From positions 65,131 to 129,130 of the forward strand of contig JAEWJM010000024.1 of assembly GCA_023386585.1 (NCBI GenBank): a DNA stretch of 64,000 nucleotides, given 5' to 3'. Each line of letters begins with the position of its first letter. Positions within the stretch are counted from its first letter, which is position 1. Under the pieces are notes generated by a model. It was not told the DNA's origin. It ran no database searches and saw nothing but the letters and a program-made list of their open reading frames with translations. The position numbers were made by a program, and so were the translations under genes. Source of the DNA: Bacteroidota bacterium (GTDB lineage: Bacteria; Bacteroidota; Bacteroidia; Flavobacteriales; Flavobacteriaceae). Shown here in pieces: positions 53,418-60,926 of the stretch.

Positions 53418-54533
53418 ATGCAAAACAGGTTTTCCCCGATTGTTGTCCTCGACAAAATTTACCACCGCAACCGCGATGTAATTTCGATTCGATTTGACCA
53501 ATATCCGGCGCTCGAGCAAAAAGTACGCGTGGATCTGAACGCAATGTGGAGCCAGACACGTCAATTATGGTACATTGATTTTAGCGAGGAAAAGTTGGCC
53601 GAAGCAATTCGCCTGTTGCAACTTCACGCGACCATAGACCAATCGCCACTGCTGCGCAAAATGGCCGAAGAGCGTGGCCAGATGCAGAACATCTCACTTC
53701 CGGAGCATGCCAGAAAAATTCTGGACCAGTTTAAGCGTTGGATGAAAGGCAAGCGCTACAGCGACGCAACAGTGACCACCTATCACCAGATTGCGGTTTT
53801 CTTTGTGAAGTACGTCCACCGCCGGCAGATCGAGACAATCACCGCGCGTACCGTGGCGCAGTTCAACTACGAGTTCATTGTTTATCCGCAAAAATCGATT
53901 TCGTACCAGAACCAGGCAATTAACGCGATCAAGCAATACCTGACGTATCTTGACCTCGATTTTGAGATTGGTGACATTGAGCGGCCGAAGAAGGAGAAAA
54001 AACTTCCGGTTATCCTGAGTATGTCGGAAGTGCGGCGCATCATCGACCACGCAACGAACATGAAGCACAAAACGCTGCTGAGCCTGATCTATTCGGCCGG
54101 ACTTCGCATCAGTGAGGCGCTGAACCTGGAGATCCGTGACATTGACAGCGAACGCATGTTGATCCATATCCGTGGAGCGAAAGGCAAAAAGGACCGGTAC
54201 ACACTATTGTCGAACCGCATTCTGGCGCAGATGCGGGAATATTATCTTGTTTACAAGCCAAAAAAGTACCTGTTTGAAGGAGGTTTAAATGAAAAATATA
54301 CGGCGCGATCGGCGCAGGCCGTTTTGAAGCGCGCTTCAAGCCGAGCGGGAATTAGTAAACCCATTACGCTGCACAGCCTGCGACACAGCTTCGCGACCCA
54401 TTTATTGGAGAACGGCACGGACATCAGGTACATTCAGGACCTTCTTGGCCACAGCAGCCCGAAGACCACGATGATCTATACGCATGTAAGTTCGGCTTCA
54501 ATGCAGAACATCCGGAATCCGTTTGACATGTAA
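53418..54533 (+). CDS. Tyrosine recombinase of the integron-like array
   Basis: The 371-residue recombinase has catalytic R230 (AGLRISEAL), a lysine near 255 (GAKGKKDRY), H319 and R322 (LHSLRHSFATHL), H345 (LLGHSSPKT) and Y354 (TTMIYTHV). The tail IRNPFDM resembles the RSPLD tail of IntI1. A SAM-like core-binding domain is at about 95-180. An extra N-terminal domain (about 1-75; HRNRDVISIRFDQYPALEQK, MWSQTRQLWYIDF) is typical of Bacteroidetes recombinases. It lacks the insertion between the R and HxxR motifs that marks IntI proteins. It ends 87 bp before the first cassette and points into the array. It probably joins or excises the cassettes. Confidence 0.85.
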   Translation: MQNRFSPIVVLDKIYHRNRDVISIRFDQYPALEQKVRVDLNAMWSQTRQLWYIDFSEEKLAEAIRLLQLHATIDQSPLLRKMAEERGQMQNISLPEHARKILDQFKRWMKGKRYSDATVTTYHQIAVFFVKYVHRRQIETITARTVAQFNYEFIVYPQKSISYQNQAINAIKQYLTYLDLDFEIGDIERPKKEKKLPVILSMSEVRRIIDHATNMKHKTLLSLIYSAGLRISEALNLEIRDIDSERMLIHIRGAKGKKDRYTLLSNRILAQMREYYLVYKPKKYLFEGGLNEKYTARSAQAVLKRASSRAGISKPITLHSLRHSFATHLLENGTDIRYIQDLLGHSSPKTTMIYTHVSSASMQNIRNPFDM

Positions 54534-54584
54534 ATTATTGTTTTAAAAAAATCACCATTTTCTTCCGTTATCCTCCTCTTTTGG

Positions 54585-54592
54585 TATATTTG
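54585..54592 (+). promoter_or_regulatory. Candidate cassette promoter (Pc-like), -7 box
   Basis: TATATTTG is a perfect TAnnTTTG box between the recombinase stop and the first cassette, pointing into the array. Transcription would start near 54600 and enter cassette 1 about 20 bp later. No TTG is found 17-23 bp upstream, so the -33 element is missing or weak. Confidence 0.5.
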
Positions 54593-54630
54593 GAGACCGT
54601 GCGCCACCGATATAAGTAAGTTACTTGCAA
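54593..54630 (+). other. Candidate attI-like insertion site
   Basis: The first cassette boundary is the G of GTTACTTGCA at 54620. The preceding sequence ATATAAGTAA-G shows a short mirror (AAGTAA / TTACTT) at the junction but no attC-type inner arms. A site without its own R''/L'' hairpin at the array head is what an attI would look like. Real limits are unknown. Confidence 0.4.
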
Positions 54631-54983
54631 GCGCGTTGCGCGAAAAAGCGCAACCATAAATTGCGCAATTGGGGTTGCTTTTTCTTTTTCCTTGCTTTTT
54701 TATTGAGCTTTTGAAAAGCGTTGCGTAATTGGAATCTGTAGAAAAAATGCCAATTGAAATCGAATTAGTTTGTGAAACGTTGCGCACCAATCTTTGTGAA
54801 CCTAAATTCTTGTTTCTACAAAAAAGCAAGGCAAAAAGAAAAAGCTATTTTGCGCCTGCAAGTAACATTGTAGAGCCGCAATGCCTGCATTTTTCCTTGC
54901 AGAAAGTACTCAGGTAAGGCAAAATTTTAGCTACATTTCAACTCGAAAACTAATTGAACGGCACTGGCGGCTCTACGAAGACG
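54621..54983 (+). other. Cassette 1, non-coding
   Basis: It is 363 bp, the same length as and nearly identical to cassette 7 (58810-59172). No convincing ORF is present. The region before attC holds an inverted repeat: GCTTTTTCTTTTTCCTTGCT (54677) and its near-complement ending at 54845. GCAACC (54650) and GGTTGC (54673) form another arm. The cassette could fold almost end to end. Confidence 0.7.
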
Positions 54984-54986
54984 TTA
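54857..54986 (+). repeat. attC-like site 1
   Basis: R'' TGCAAGTAAC, 3 nt, L'' GTAGAGCCGC, a loop of about 88 nt, L' GCGGCTCTAC, 6 nt, then GTT. The loop contains the shared box CTTGCAGAAAGTACTCAG. L'' and L' are perfectly complementary over 10 bp. Confidence 0.8.
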
Positions 54987-55370
54987 CTTGCAAGCGCGTT
55001 GCGCGAAAAAGCGCAACCATATATTGCGCAATTGGGGTTGCTTTTTCTTTTTCCTTGCTTTTTTATTGAGCTTTTGAAATACGTTTCGCAATTGGAATCT
55101 ATATGAGCAATTGGAATCTATAAGAAAAGAAATGCCAATTGAAATCGAAAAGCGTTGCGAAACTTGCGCACCAAACTTTGTCAAAAACCAAGATTTCATG
55201 ATTCTGCAAAAAAGCAAGGAAAAGAGAAAAAGCTATTAGCGCCTGCAAGTAACACCGTAGAGCCGCAATGCCTGCATTTTTGCTTGCAGAAAGTACGCTG
55301 GTAAGGGAAAATTTTAGTTACATTTCAACCAGCAAACTAATTGTACGGCAATGGCGGCTCTACGAAAACG
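54984..55370 (+). other. Cassette 2, non-coding
   Basis: This 387-bp cassette is related to cassettes 1, 7 and 8. It starts GTTACTTGCAAGCGCGTTGC and shares the TTTTTCTTTTTCCTTGC arm. It has an extra partial repeat of GCAATTGGAATCTATA (55090-55125). No plausible gene is found. Confidence 0.65.
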
Positions 55371-55373
55371 TTG
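55244..55373 (+). repeat. attC-like site 2
   Basis: R'' TGCAAGTAAC matches the front of its own cassette at 54983. The next front, GTTGTGCGAA, differs after GTT. L'' GTAGAGCCGC and L' GCGGCTCTAC pair perfectly over 10 bp, with 3-nt and 6-nt spacers. The loop box is CTTGCAGAAAGTACGCTG. Confidence 0.8.
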
Positions 55374-55406
55374 TGCGAAACGTTAAACGTTGCGATCTAC
55401 AATTAC

Positions 55407-56132
55407 CTACGAGTTTCTATTTTCAAGTTCGTGTTTCAATTCTTCTGACTCACCATTTAACTCCTCAACCAATAGATGAATCTTAGTGCAAGGATTATGC
55501 GTTGCGTAATTTGTACAATTATGTGCACCCATAAGATTTTGGGCCCATCTTATTGCTTGAGATTGATTCCCATATTTCAGAAGTATATCATACATTTCCT
55601 CACTATTCTTTTTATATGTAAAAAGTTTTGGATTTTTACTCTTTGATTTTTTTCGTATAATCGCATTAATTTCAGCTTCAATTGCACTCTTATAATCCTC
55701 TCTTGACATAGCGGAATTCCGATATTGAAAATGTAATAAGTACCATAGTTCAAATGCCTCGTTGGTCCAACCAGCATTTATATTATTATTCTCAGCTAAT
55801 AGAATAGCACTATTGAAATTTGCTGCCGTAAAACTATCTTTGTCGAACACCACCCATACACGATCGTATTGTTGGCTAGAGCTATTTCGGGCTTTAATTG
55901 TTCTCTTCACAAGGTCCAAAGTATTCGAACCTTCACCCCGAGTTTCAATGTTGTAGACAAAGGATTTTACGTTTTTCTTGAAAGATTTGAAGTAATTAGG
56001 TTCGGTCTTTTCTCCTTCGCAGACAATTAAAAAGTAAACATTAAGATCTTTGACAGCCTGTTTTCTCTTTTTGGTTAAGGTCCTTTTTGTTCGTTTTAAT
56101 ATAGCATTATCAATTTTTATAATGTTAGCCAT
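55407..56132 (-). CDS. RloB/AbiLii-family protein (defence effector candidate)
   Basis: The 241-residue protein has the RloB signature FLIVCEGEKTEPNYFKSF (about 34-51) and an acidic VWVVFDKDSF motif, in line with a TOPRIM-like nuclease. WTNEAFELWYLLHFQYRN and the basic KKKRKQ-type N-terminus also fit. The ATG at 56132 is 1 bp past the stop of the ATPase gene at 56134, so they form a two-gene operon. RloA/RloB-like and AbiL pairs block phages. The target here is unknown. The gene is antiparallel to the array. Confidence 0.85.
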   Translation of the reverse strand: MANIIKIDNAILKRTKRTLTKKRKQAVKDLNVYFLIVCEGEKTEPNYFKSFKKNVKSFVYNIETRGEGSNTLDLVKRTIKARNSSSQQYDRVWVVFDKDSFTAANFNSAILLAENNNINAGWTNEAFELWYLLHFQYRNSAMSREDYKSAIEAEINAIIRKKSKSKNPKLFTYKKNSEEMYDILLKYGNQSQAIRWAQNLMGAHNCTNYATHNPCTKIHLLVEELNGESEELKHELENRNS

Positions 56133-56133
56133 A

Positions 56134-57342
56134 TTATATTTTTTGATAATTAGCGATATAAGGAATAGCTCCATATCTTCCTCTTATATAGTCAGATTCG
56201 AAACTTCTATCGTTTCTAATTGTTTTTCCGCTTTCGTCCTTAAATTCTAACAATGAATACAAATCTGTTGCTTCGAAATCATCTTTTTCAGTAAACCAAA
56301 TTTGATCACGTCTAAACAAATTTGACCCTAATAAATTAGTATCATGAGTGGAGAAGATTAGCTGGCCACTATCAAATGTATCTTTATTATTGAATAATTT
56401 AATAATTGCCTGTGTTAATATCGGGTGCAATTTTGCGTCTAACTCATCGATAATTAATGTTTCACCAAAACCATGGGCGAACAAAATATCCCCACAGATA
56501 TCAAAAATCTTATTGGTTCCGGAAGATTCCTGGTCCTTCATGTTAAATTCCAACTTTTCAACTACTTCTCCTTTATTGTTATACTTATTATGTATTGTCA
56601 GGAGTCTATCTTTAAACTTTTTCTTCTCATCGACATCAATGTTAAAACTTTTAAATCCTAAATCTAAATTCTTTATAAATTCTTCGACATTACTCTTATA
56701 TGTGTTCAGATTATACATTGCGTCTGTCATATTGATACTTTCTTCATGTGCAAGACCTGAAACTATTGTGGTCATTTTAAACTTGTTCATTACTTTATTA
56801 GCAATTTCATTATTAAATTGATCCAGCACTGAAATAAACAAAGCATTACTTCTAGTTTTTTCCTCTAAGCCAGTAGCGCCTTTAAAATTTTCTGCTACAC
56901 CGATCCCTTCTAAATTTCTAATGAAGCATACCTCTTCTTTTTTGGAATTTTCGTTGGAAATATACAACCACTCGGAGTGTATAGTGGTGTTATTTAATTC
57001 AAACCCATATCTATATAAATTTTCTTCAATAAAGAAAAGAACCTCAAAATACGAAGGAAGATTTTCTGTTTCTGTGTTAAGTAAAAACGGCCTAACATTA
57101 AACTTATCAGTAGAATTTAGTTTCGACGATAATTGAACTGTAGTAATCATAAAATCTAACGCCTTAATAAAATTGCTCTTCCCACTGGAATTTGCACCAT
57201 ATATCACAGCTGATCGAAGAACTTTATATTTTCCTTTCTGTTTTATATTTTCTTTTAATTCTGTGATCCGACCAGCTTCTAAACTCAAAGTTTTTTTATT
57301 CTTAAAGGACAGAAAATTTCCAACAGTAAATTCTAGTAACAT
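56134..57342 (-). CDS. AAA ATPase, RloA/AbiLi-like
   Basis: The 402-residue protein has a MLLEFTVGNFLSFKNKKTLS start typical of SMC/RecF-like ATPases in defence. Walker A is GANSSGKS (49-56). The end shows Walker B IIDELDAKLHPILTQ and the H-type switch LIFSTHDTNLLG. A coiled, helical middle region lies between. It is the first gene of the two-gene unit with RloB downstream. The codon use is clearly more AT-rich than that of the chromosomal genes, which suggests transfer. Confidence 0.88.
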   Translation of the reverse strand: MLLEFTVGNFLSFKNKKTLSLEAGRITELKENIKQKGKYKVLRSAVIYGANSSGKSNFIKALDFMITTVQLSSKLNSTDKFNVRPFLLNTETENLPSYFEVLFFIEENLYRYGFELNNTTIHSEWLYISNENSKKEEVCFIRNLEGIGVAENFKGATGLEEKTRSNALFISVLDQFNNEIANKVMNKFKMTTIVSGLAHEESINMTDAMYNLNTYKSNVEEFIKNLDLGFKSFNIDVDEKKKFKDRLLTIHNKYNNKGEVVEKLEFNMKDQESSGTNKIFDICGDILFAHGFGETLIIDELDAKLHPILTQAIIKLFNNKDTFDSGQLIFSTHDTNLLGSNLFRRDQIWFTEKDDFEATDLYSLLEFKDESGKTIRNDRSFESDYIRGRYGAIPYIANYQKI

Positions 57343-57381
57343 ATAACATTTTTTAATTGAGAAAAATTCTCATTTCAACAG

Positions 57382-57389
57382 CAAAATTA
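57382..57389 (-). promoter_or_regulatory. -7 box of the ATPase-RloB unit
   Basis: On the minus strand TAATTTTG (57389-57382) fits TAnnTTTG and lies about 40 bp before the ATPase ATG. A -33 TTG is not evident. The cassette therefore seems to bring its own promoter, needed because its genes oppose the array. Confidence 0.45.
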
Positions 57390-57451
57390 CATATATAATG
57401 TGAGGTTATAACCGTGTTAGTGAGAAAATTTCACAAAAAGTTAATAAACGC

Positions 57452-57582
57452 TTCGCACAACACTGCATACGCTCCATTGCTGCATTTTGCTAGCCGGAAC
57501 ATTATTCTTCCATTAAACTTTCTAACTTGCAGAAAATACTCAGCTAACCAAGCCGCAACGAGAGCATATGCGAGTGACGTTG
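57452..57582 (+). repeat. attC-like site 3
   Basis: R'' TTCGCACAAC is the exact reverse complement of the cassette front GTTGTGCGAA at 55370, 2.1 kb away. L'' GCATACGCTC pairs with L' GAGCATATGC with one mismatch, and one extra base next to the 3' arm gives a 7-nt spacer. The loop box is CTTGCAGAAAATACTCAG. Confidence 0.85.
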
Positions 57583-57868
57583 GCAGAAACCGGATTTGGC
57601 GTGATTGCAAAAATTCATCAATTACATTTTCCATTTTTTGGATTTGGAAATTCCCAATTAAAATTGCTCGAACTTGTGAAACGCTTTGCGAACAAAGCTT
57701 TTAGCTTCACTTTCGTTGTTCTTTTTGCGCATAGTGCGGCTATCTGCCAACAATGGCTAATTTCTAATGCTGCTTTTTAGGTTCGGGAGCAGCAAATTAA
57801 CCAACAAATTTTTATCTTGCCGAAAGTACTCAGGTTCTATTTCCGCATCAAGAAATTAGCCGAGACCG
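57580..57868 (+). other. Cassette 4, non-coding
   Basis: The 289-bp cassette starts GTTGGCAGAAACCGGATTTG. It is a near-duplicate of the start of cassette 12 (63718). Both share CTCGAACTTGTGAAACGC and AGCTTTTAGCTTCACTTTC. No plausible ORF spans it. Confidence 0.65.
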
Positions 57869-57871
57869 TTA
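57743..57871 (+). repeat. attC-like site 4
   Basis: R'' TCTGCCAAC complements the cassette front GTTGGCAGA. L'' GGCTAATTTCT and L' AGAAATTAGCC pair perfectly over 11 bp, with 3-nt and 6-nt spacers. The loop box is CTTGCCGAAAGTACTCAG. Confidence 0.85.
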
Positions 57872-58338
57872 CTTGAGATTGCGCTCGAGCTACACGGTTC
57901 GCATCGTTTTCATTCGTGTTTCCCATTGCAATTCAGACGTGTCAGTTTTGCGCAGAAAAGTTCCTTTCTGTGGCGGAAATTCGAAACGCAATTGCTTTGT
58001 CTGGTTTGCGGAAATTCTTTGTCGAAATGGATCGCGGTTACTTTGGCGAAATTCTTTGGCAATTGCGTTGTGAAAAACTTCTCTTCAGCTTTTGCCAGCG
58101 CAAACCTTCGTTTCGGGAACTCTTCGCTCCTATTCAAGATTTGTCTTGCCGAATAGTTTCAGAAAATTGCAATTCGTTCTTTCTTTGTGTGCAAATCTTT
58201 GGTAGCGCAACCTCAAGTAACAATGGCTAATTTCTAATGCTGCTTTTTAGGTTCGGGAGCAGCAAGTTAACCAGGAATATTTTATCTTGCCGAAAGTACT
58301 CAGGTTCTATTTCCGCATCAAGAAATTAGCCGAGACCG
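57869..58338 (+). other. Cassette 5, non-coding
   Basis: The 470-bp cassette starts GTTACTTGAGATTGCGCTCG and is near-identical to cassette 6 (58339-58809, 471 bp). A frame of 104 codons exists from 57916 but has no ribosome-binding site, a low-complexity Cys/Phe-rich product, and cassette 6 holds indels against it, so I treat it as non-coding. Confidence 0.6.
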
Positions 58339-58341
58339 TTA
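58212..58341 (+). repeat. attC-like site 5
   Basis: R'' CTCAAGTAAC complements the front GTTACTTGAG at 57868. L'' and L' are GGCTAATTTCT and AGAAATTAGCC, perfect over 11 bp. It is nearly identical to site 4. Confidence 0.85.
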
Positions 58342-58809
58342 CTTGAGATTGCGCTCGAGCTACACGGTTTGCATCGTTTTCCTTCGTGTTCCCATTGCAA
58401 TTTAGACGTTGCAGTTTTGCGCAGAAAAAGTTCACTTTCTGTGGCGGAAATTCGAAACGCAATTGCTGTGTCTGGTTTGCGGAATTCTTTGTTGAAATGG
58501 ATTGCGGTTACTTTGGCGAAAATCTTTGTCAATTGCGTCGTTTAAAAATTCTCTTGATCTTTTGTCAGCGCAAAACTTCGTTTCGGGAAGTCTTCGCTCT
58601 TATTCAAGATTTGTCCTGCCGAATGGTTTCAGGAAATTGCAATTCGTTCTTTCCTTTGTGTGCAAATCTTTGGTAGCGCAACCTCAAGTAACATTGGCTA
58701 TTTTCCAGCGCTGCTTTTTAGGTTCGGGAACATCAGTTTAATCAAGAAAGTTTTATCTTGCCGACAGTACTCAGCTAATCAGGCCGCGCCAAGAAAATAG
58801 CCGAGGCCG
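58339..58809 (+). other. Cassette 6, non-coding
   Basis: This is a near-copy of cassette 5 with base changes and small indels, as if one cassette had been duplicated and then diverged. No plausible gene is seen. Confidence 0.6.
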
Positions 58810-58812
58810 TTA
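58683..58812 (+). repeat. attC-like site 6
   Basis: R'' CTCAAGTAAC complements the front at 58338. L'' GGCTATTTTC and L' GAAAATAGCC are perfect over 10 bp. The arms differ from site 5 by compensated changes. The loop box is CTTGCCGACAGTACTCAG. Confidence 0.85.
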
Positions 58813-59172
58813 CTTGCAAGCGCGTTGCGCGAAAAAGCGCAACCATAAATTGCGCAATTGGGGTTGCTTTTTCTTTTTCCTTGCTTTTTTATTGAGCTTT
58901 TGAAAAGCGTTGCGCAATTGGAATCTGTAGAAAAAAATGCCAATTGAAATCGAATTACTTTGCGAAACGTTGCGCACCAATCTTTGTGAACCTAAATTCT
59001 TGTTTCTGCAAAAAAGCAAGGAAAAAGAAAAAGCTATTTTGCGCCTGCAAGTAACATTGTAGAGCCGCAATGCCTGCATTTTTCCTTGCAGAAAGTACGC
59101 AGGTAAAGGAAAATTTTAGCTACATTTCAACTCGAAAACTAATTGAACGGCACTGGCGGCTCTACGAAGCCG
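58810..59172 (+). other. Cassette 7, non-coding, foldback
   Basis: It is 363 bp and nearly identical to cassette 1. GCTTTTTCTTTTTCCTTGCT at 58866 and its reverse complement ending at 59034 form a perfect 25-bp inverted repeat (58866-58890 with 59010-59034), so the cassette body could form a long hairpin about 170 nt across. Confidence 0.7.
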
Positions 59173-59175
59173 TTA
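59046..59175 (+). repeat. attC-like site 7
   Basis: R'' TGCAAGTAAC, L'' GTAGAGCCGC and L' GCGGCTCTAC are the same as in site 1. The loop box is CTTGCAGAAAGTACGCAG. Confidence 0.82.
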
Positions 59176-59540
59176 CTTGCAAGCGGTGTTGCGCAGAAAA
59201 AGCGCAACCATAAATTGCGCAATTGGGGTTGCTTTTTCTTTTTTCCTTGCTTTTTTATTGAGCTTTTTAAATACTTGCGCAATTGGAATCTATAAAAGGA
59301 AAAGCCAATTGGAATCGAAAGGTATTGCGAAACTTTGCGCACCAAGCTTTGTGAAACTACAATTTCATGTTTTTGTAAAAAAGCAAGGAACAAGAAAAAG
59401 CTATTTTCCGCCTGGCAAGTAACAATGGCTACTTTCAAGTGCTGCTTTTGTGGTATTTGCAGCAGCAAGTTAGCCAAGAAGTTTTTATCTTGCCGACAGT
59501 ACTCAGCTCCTATTTCGCACCAAGAAAGTAGCCGAGGCCG
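59173..59540 (+). other. Cassette 8, non-coding
   Basis: The 368-bp cassette is related to cassettes 1, 2 and 7 in its front part, but its attC is of the GGCTACTTTC type. It ends directly before the two-gene cassette 9. No plausible gene is seen. Confidence 0.6.
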
Positions 59541-59543
59541 TTG
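59415..59543 (+). repeat. attC-like site 8
   Basis: R'' GCAAGTAAC complements the front GTTACTTGC at 59172. L'' GGCTACTTTC and L' GAAAGTAGCC are perfect over 10 bp. The loop box is CTTGCCGACAGTACTCAG. Confidence 0.83.
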
Positions 59544-59569
59544 GCGGTAATTCAAGAAACATCCAAACT

Positions 59570-59926
59570 ATGTACAACGATAATTCACCGTTTTTGCTTC
59601 CTGGAAAATATCAGTTTATATCATTAAAAAATGTTCCAGCAAAGTATTTACTTAACATTCAAAATTCTGCGGCAGATGATGATTTAAAAATTTATATTAA
59701 AAACAATTTTGAAAATCTCGTGCGCCGCGCAGAAGCTGAAAAACAAAAGAATCCACCAAAGATATTGCTAAAGTGTAATAAAATATCTTATCAAACAGAA
59801 AGAGAAGCCATGAAGGAAATAGTCCGAATAGCAAGAAGAACTCAGGAAAATAAGAAGCCGGTTCGAATTTATCAATGTTTGTGTGGAGCTTATCATTTAA
59901 CGTCCAAAGAATTTTCCGAAGATTAA
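59570..59926 (+). CDS. Cassette 9 protein A, DUF3820-like N-terminus
   Basis: The 118-residue protein starts 29 nt after the cassette boundary, so its transcription probably comes from upstream. The stretch LPGKYQFISLKNVPAKYLLN (about 10-29) resembles the start of DUF3820 proteins (GKYKG-x-L-x-x-VP-x-x-YLLW). A C-terminal CLCGAYHLTSKEF may bind metal. The match is by eye only; the function is unknown. AT-rich codon use differs from the chromosome. Confidence 0.6.
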   Translation: MYNDNSPFLLPGKYQFISLKNVPAKYLLNIQNSAADDDLKIYIKNNFENLVRRAEAEKQKNPPKILLKCNKISYQTEREAMKEIVRIARRTQENKKPVRIYQCLCGAYHLTSKEFSED

Positions 59927-59930
59927 TATT

Positions 59931-59938
59931 TATATTTG
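59931..59938 (+). promoter_or_regulatory. -7 box before the second cassette 9 gene
   Basis: TATATTTG matches TAnnTTTG and lies just past the stop of protein A, 16 bp before the ATG at 59955. The -33 region has no clear TTG. Confidence 0.45.
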
Positions 59939-59954
59939 ACCAAAACTTAATACC

Positions 59955-60692
59955 ATGCATCAAGAAAAAATTTTAAGTTATCTTATTAAGCTCAATCAAA
60001 ACACACAGACTTTGGGATTGGTAAGTGAAATTGAAAGGGAATTATCAATTAATGGAGAAACACATGTATCTATCGAATTGCAATTAGCAATAATTTTACA
60101 TCGCAACGGTCTTTATGATGAAGCTTATAATAAATTGATGTACATAGTAGACTGCGAAGAAAAAAATCAAAATTTCAGTTATAACACTATATACGCGGAT
60201 GCAATAGGAATTGCAGGTTCATTTTTAATTAACCATTATTTTAGTAAATCTAAAGTCAATTATTTACATTTCTTTGATTTAAGTTTTTTATATTTAAGTA
60301 ACCATATTCAAAATTTTGGTCACCAAATGTTCGATTCACTTAATCATCGTGCACTTTTAATGGATGCAAATCACAATTATGCACGTTCATTAGGTAGCAG
60401 ATTTTTAAAAACATTTTCATTTATTCCGCTCCCGCTTATTATCTCTGATTATTATTATTCTGCTCAAGGATACATCGCTCATGGTAATTTGGAAATGGGA
60501 AAAAGCAATACTGCTAGAGCAGTTTACTTACATCAGTTTTTAGATGATATGGTTGTAAACGGCAAGGAAGCTGACCAATATGATTTGAGCGAAATGGCGG
60601 GAATGGGTAAGGAAAAACTTGTTTCAATTTACACAAAAATGGACGCTGCGGAGATTTTTAGAAATTTTGATTTTGAGCAGTTAATCGAATAG
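59955..60692 (+). CDS. Cassette 9 protein B, hypothetical helical protein
   Basis: The 245-residue protein is helix-rich with TPR-like spacing in the first half (ELQLAIILHRNGLYDEAYNK) and a NHRALLMDANHNYARSLG segment. No signal peptide or catalytic motif is seen. Its stop is 3 bp before R'' of attC 9. I do not recognise a family. AT-rich codons suggest transfer. Confidence 0.6.
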   Translation: MHQEKILSYLIKLNQNTQTLGLVSEIERELSINGETHVSIELQLAIILHRNGLYDEAYNKLMYIVDCEEKNQNFSYNTIYADAIGIAGSFLINHYFSKSKVNYLHFFDLSFLYLSNHIQNFGHQMFDSLNHRALLMDANHNYARSLGSRFLKTFSFIPLPLIISDYYYSAQGYIAHGNLEMGKSNTARAVYLHQFLDDMVVNGKEADQYDLSEMAGMGKEKLVSIYTKMDAAEIFRNFDFEQLIE

Positions 60693-60695
60693 AAC

Positions 60696-60825
60696 TACCG
60701 CCAACCCTCGCTAAAATACAGTGCTGCTTCGTGCCCGCCCGAACATTGTTTTTCCATCAATATTTTTAACTTGCAGAAAATACTCAGCTCGCCAGGTCGC
60801 ACCGATCTTTTAGCGGAGAACGTTA
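60696..60825 (+). repeat. attC-like site 9
   Basis: R'' TACCGCCAAC is the exact reverse complement of the front GTTGGCGGTA at 59540. L'' CGCTAAAA pairs with L' TTTTAGCG, with 3 and 6 nt to the AAC and GTT. An additional G beside the arm looks like an extrahelical base. The loop box is CTTGCAGAAAATACTCAG. Confidence 0.85.
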
Positions 60826-60890
60826 GCGGTCAGGCAAAACAACGACCCGAGAAATAAATCGGGTTATTTTTAAAATATTGTATTTTAGCG

Positions 60891-60921
60891 TTTGCTTAAA
60901 TAAACAAATTAACTATCTTTG
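60891..60921 (+). promoter_or_regulatory. Promoter of the mercury-type cassette operon
   Basis: TTTG at 60891-60894, 19 bp, then TATCTTTG at 60914-60921 match the Bacteroidetes -33/-7 consensus very well. The chosen ATG starts only 5 bp after the -7 box, so the transcript would be leaderless or nearly so. It lies 69 bp inside cassette 10. Confidence 0.65.
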
Positions 60922-60926
60922 TGCTT

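Noticed and set aside
53418..54533. Phage integrase of a prophage
   Set aside because: No phage structural, replication or lysis genes lie nearby, and the downstream DNA is made of attC-bounded cassettes.
57916..58676. Frames of 96-104 codons in cassettes 5 and 6 as protein genes
   Set aside because: They lack ribosome-binding sites, have Cys/Phe-rich odd products and are broken by indels between the two near-identical cassettes.
54984..59079. Minus-strand frames in cassettes 2 and 7 with basic, Lys/Arg-rich products
   Set aside because: They run through the inverted arms and attC arms, and their composition follows the repeat sequence. Their frame is not kept between copies.
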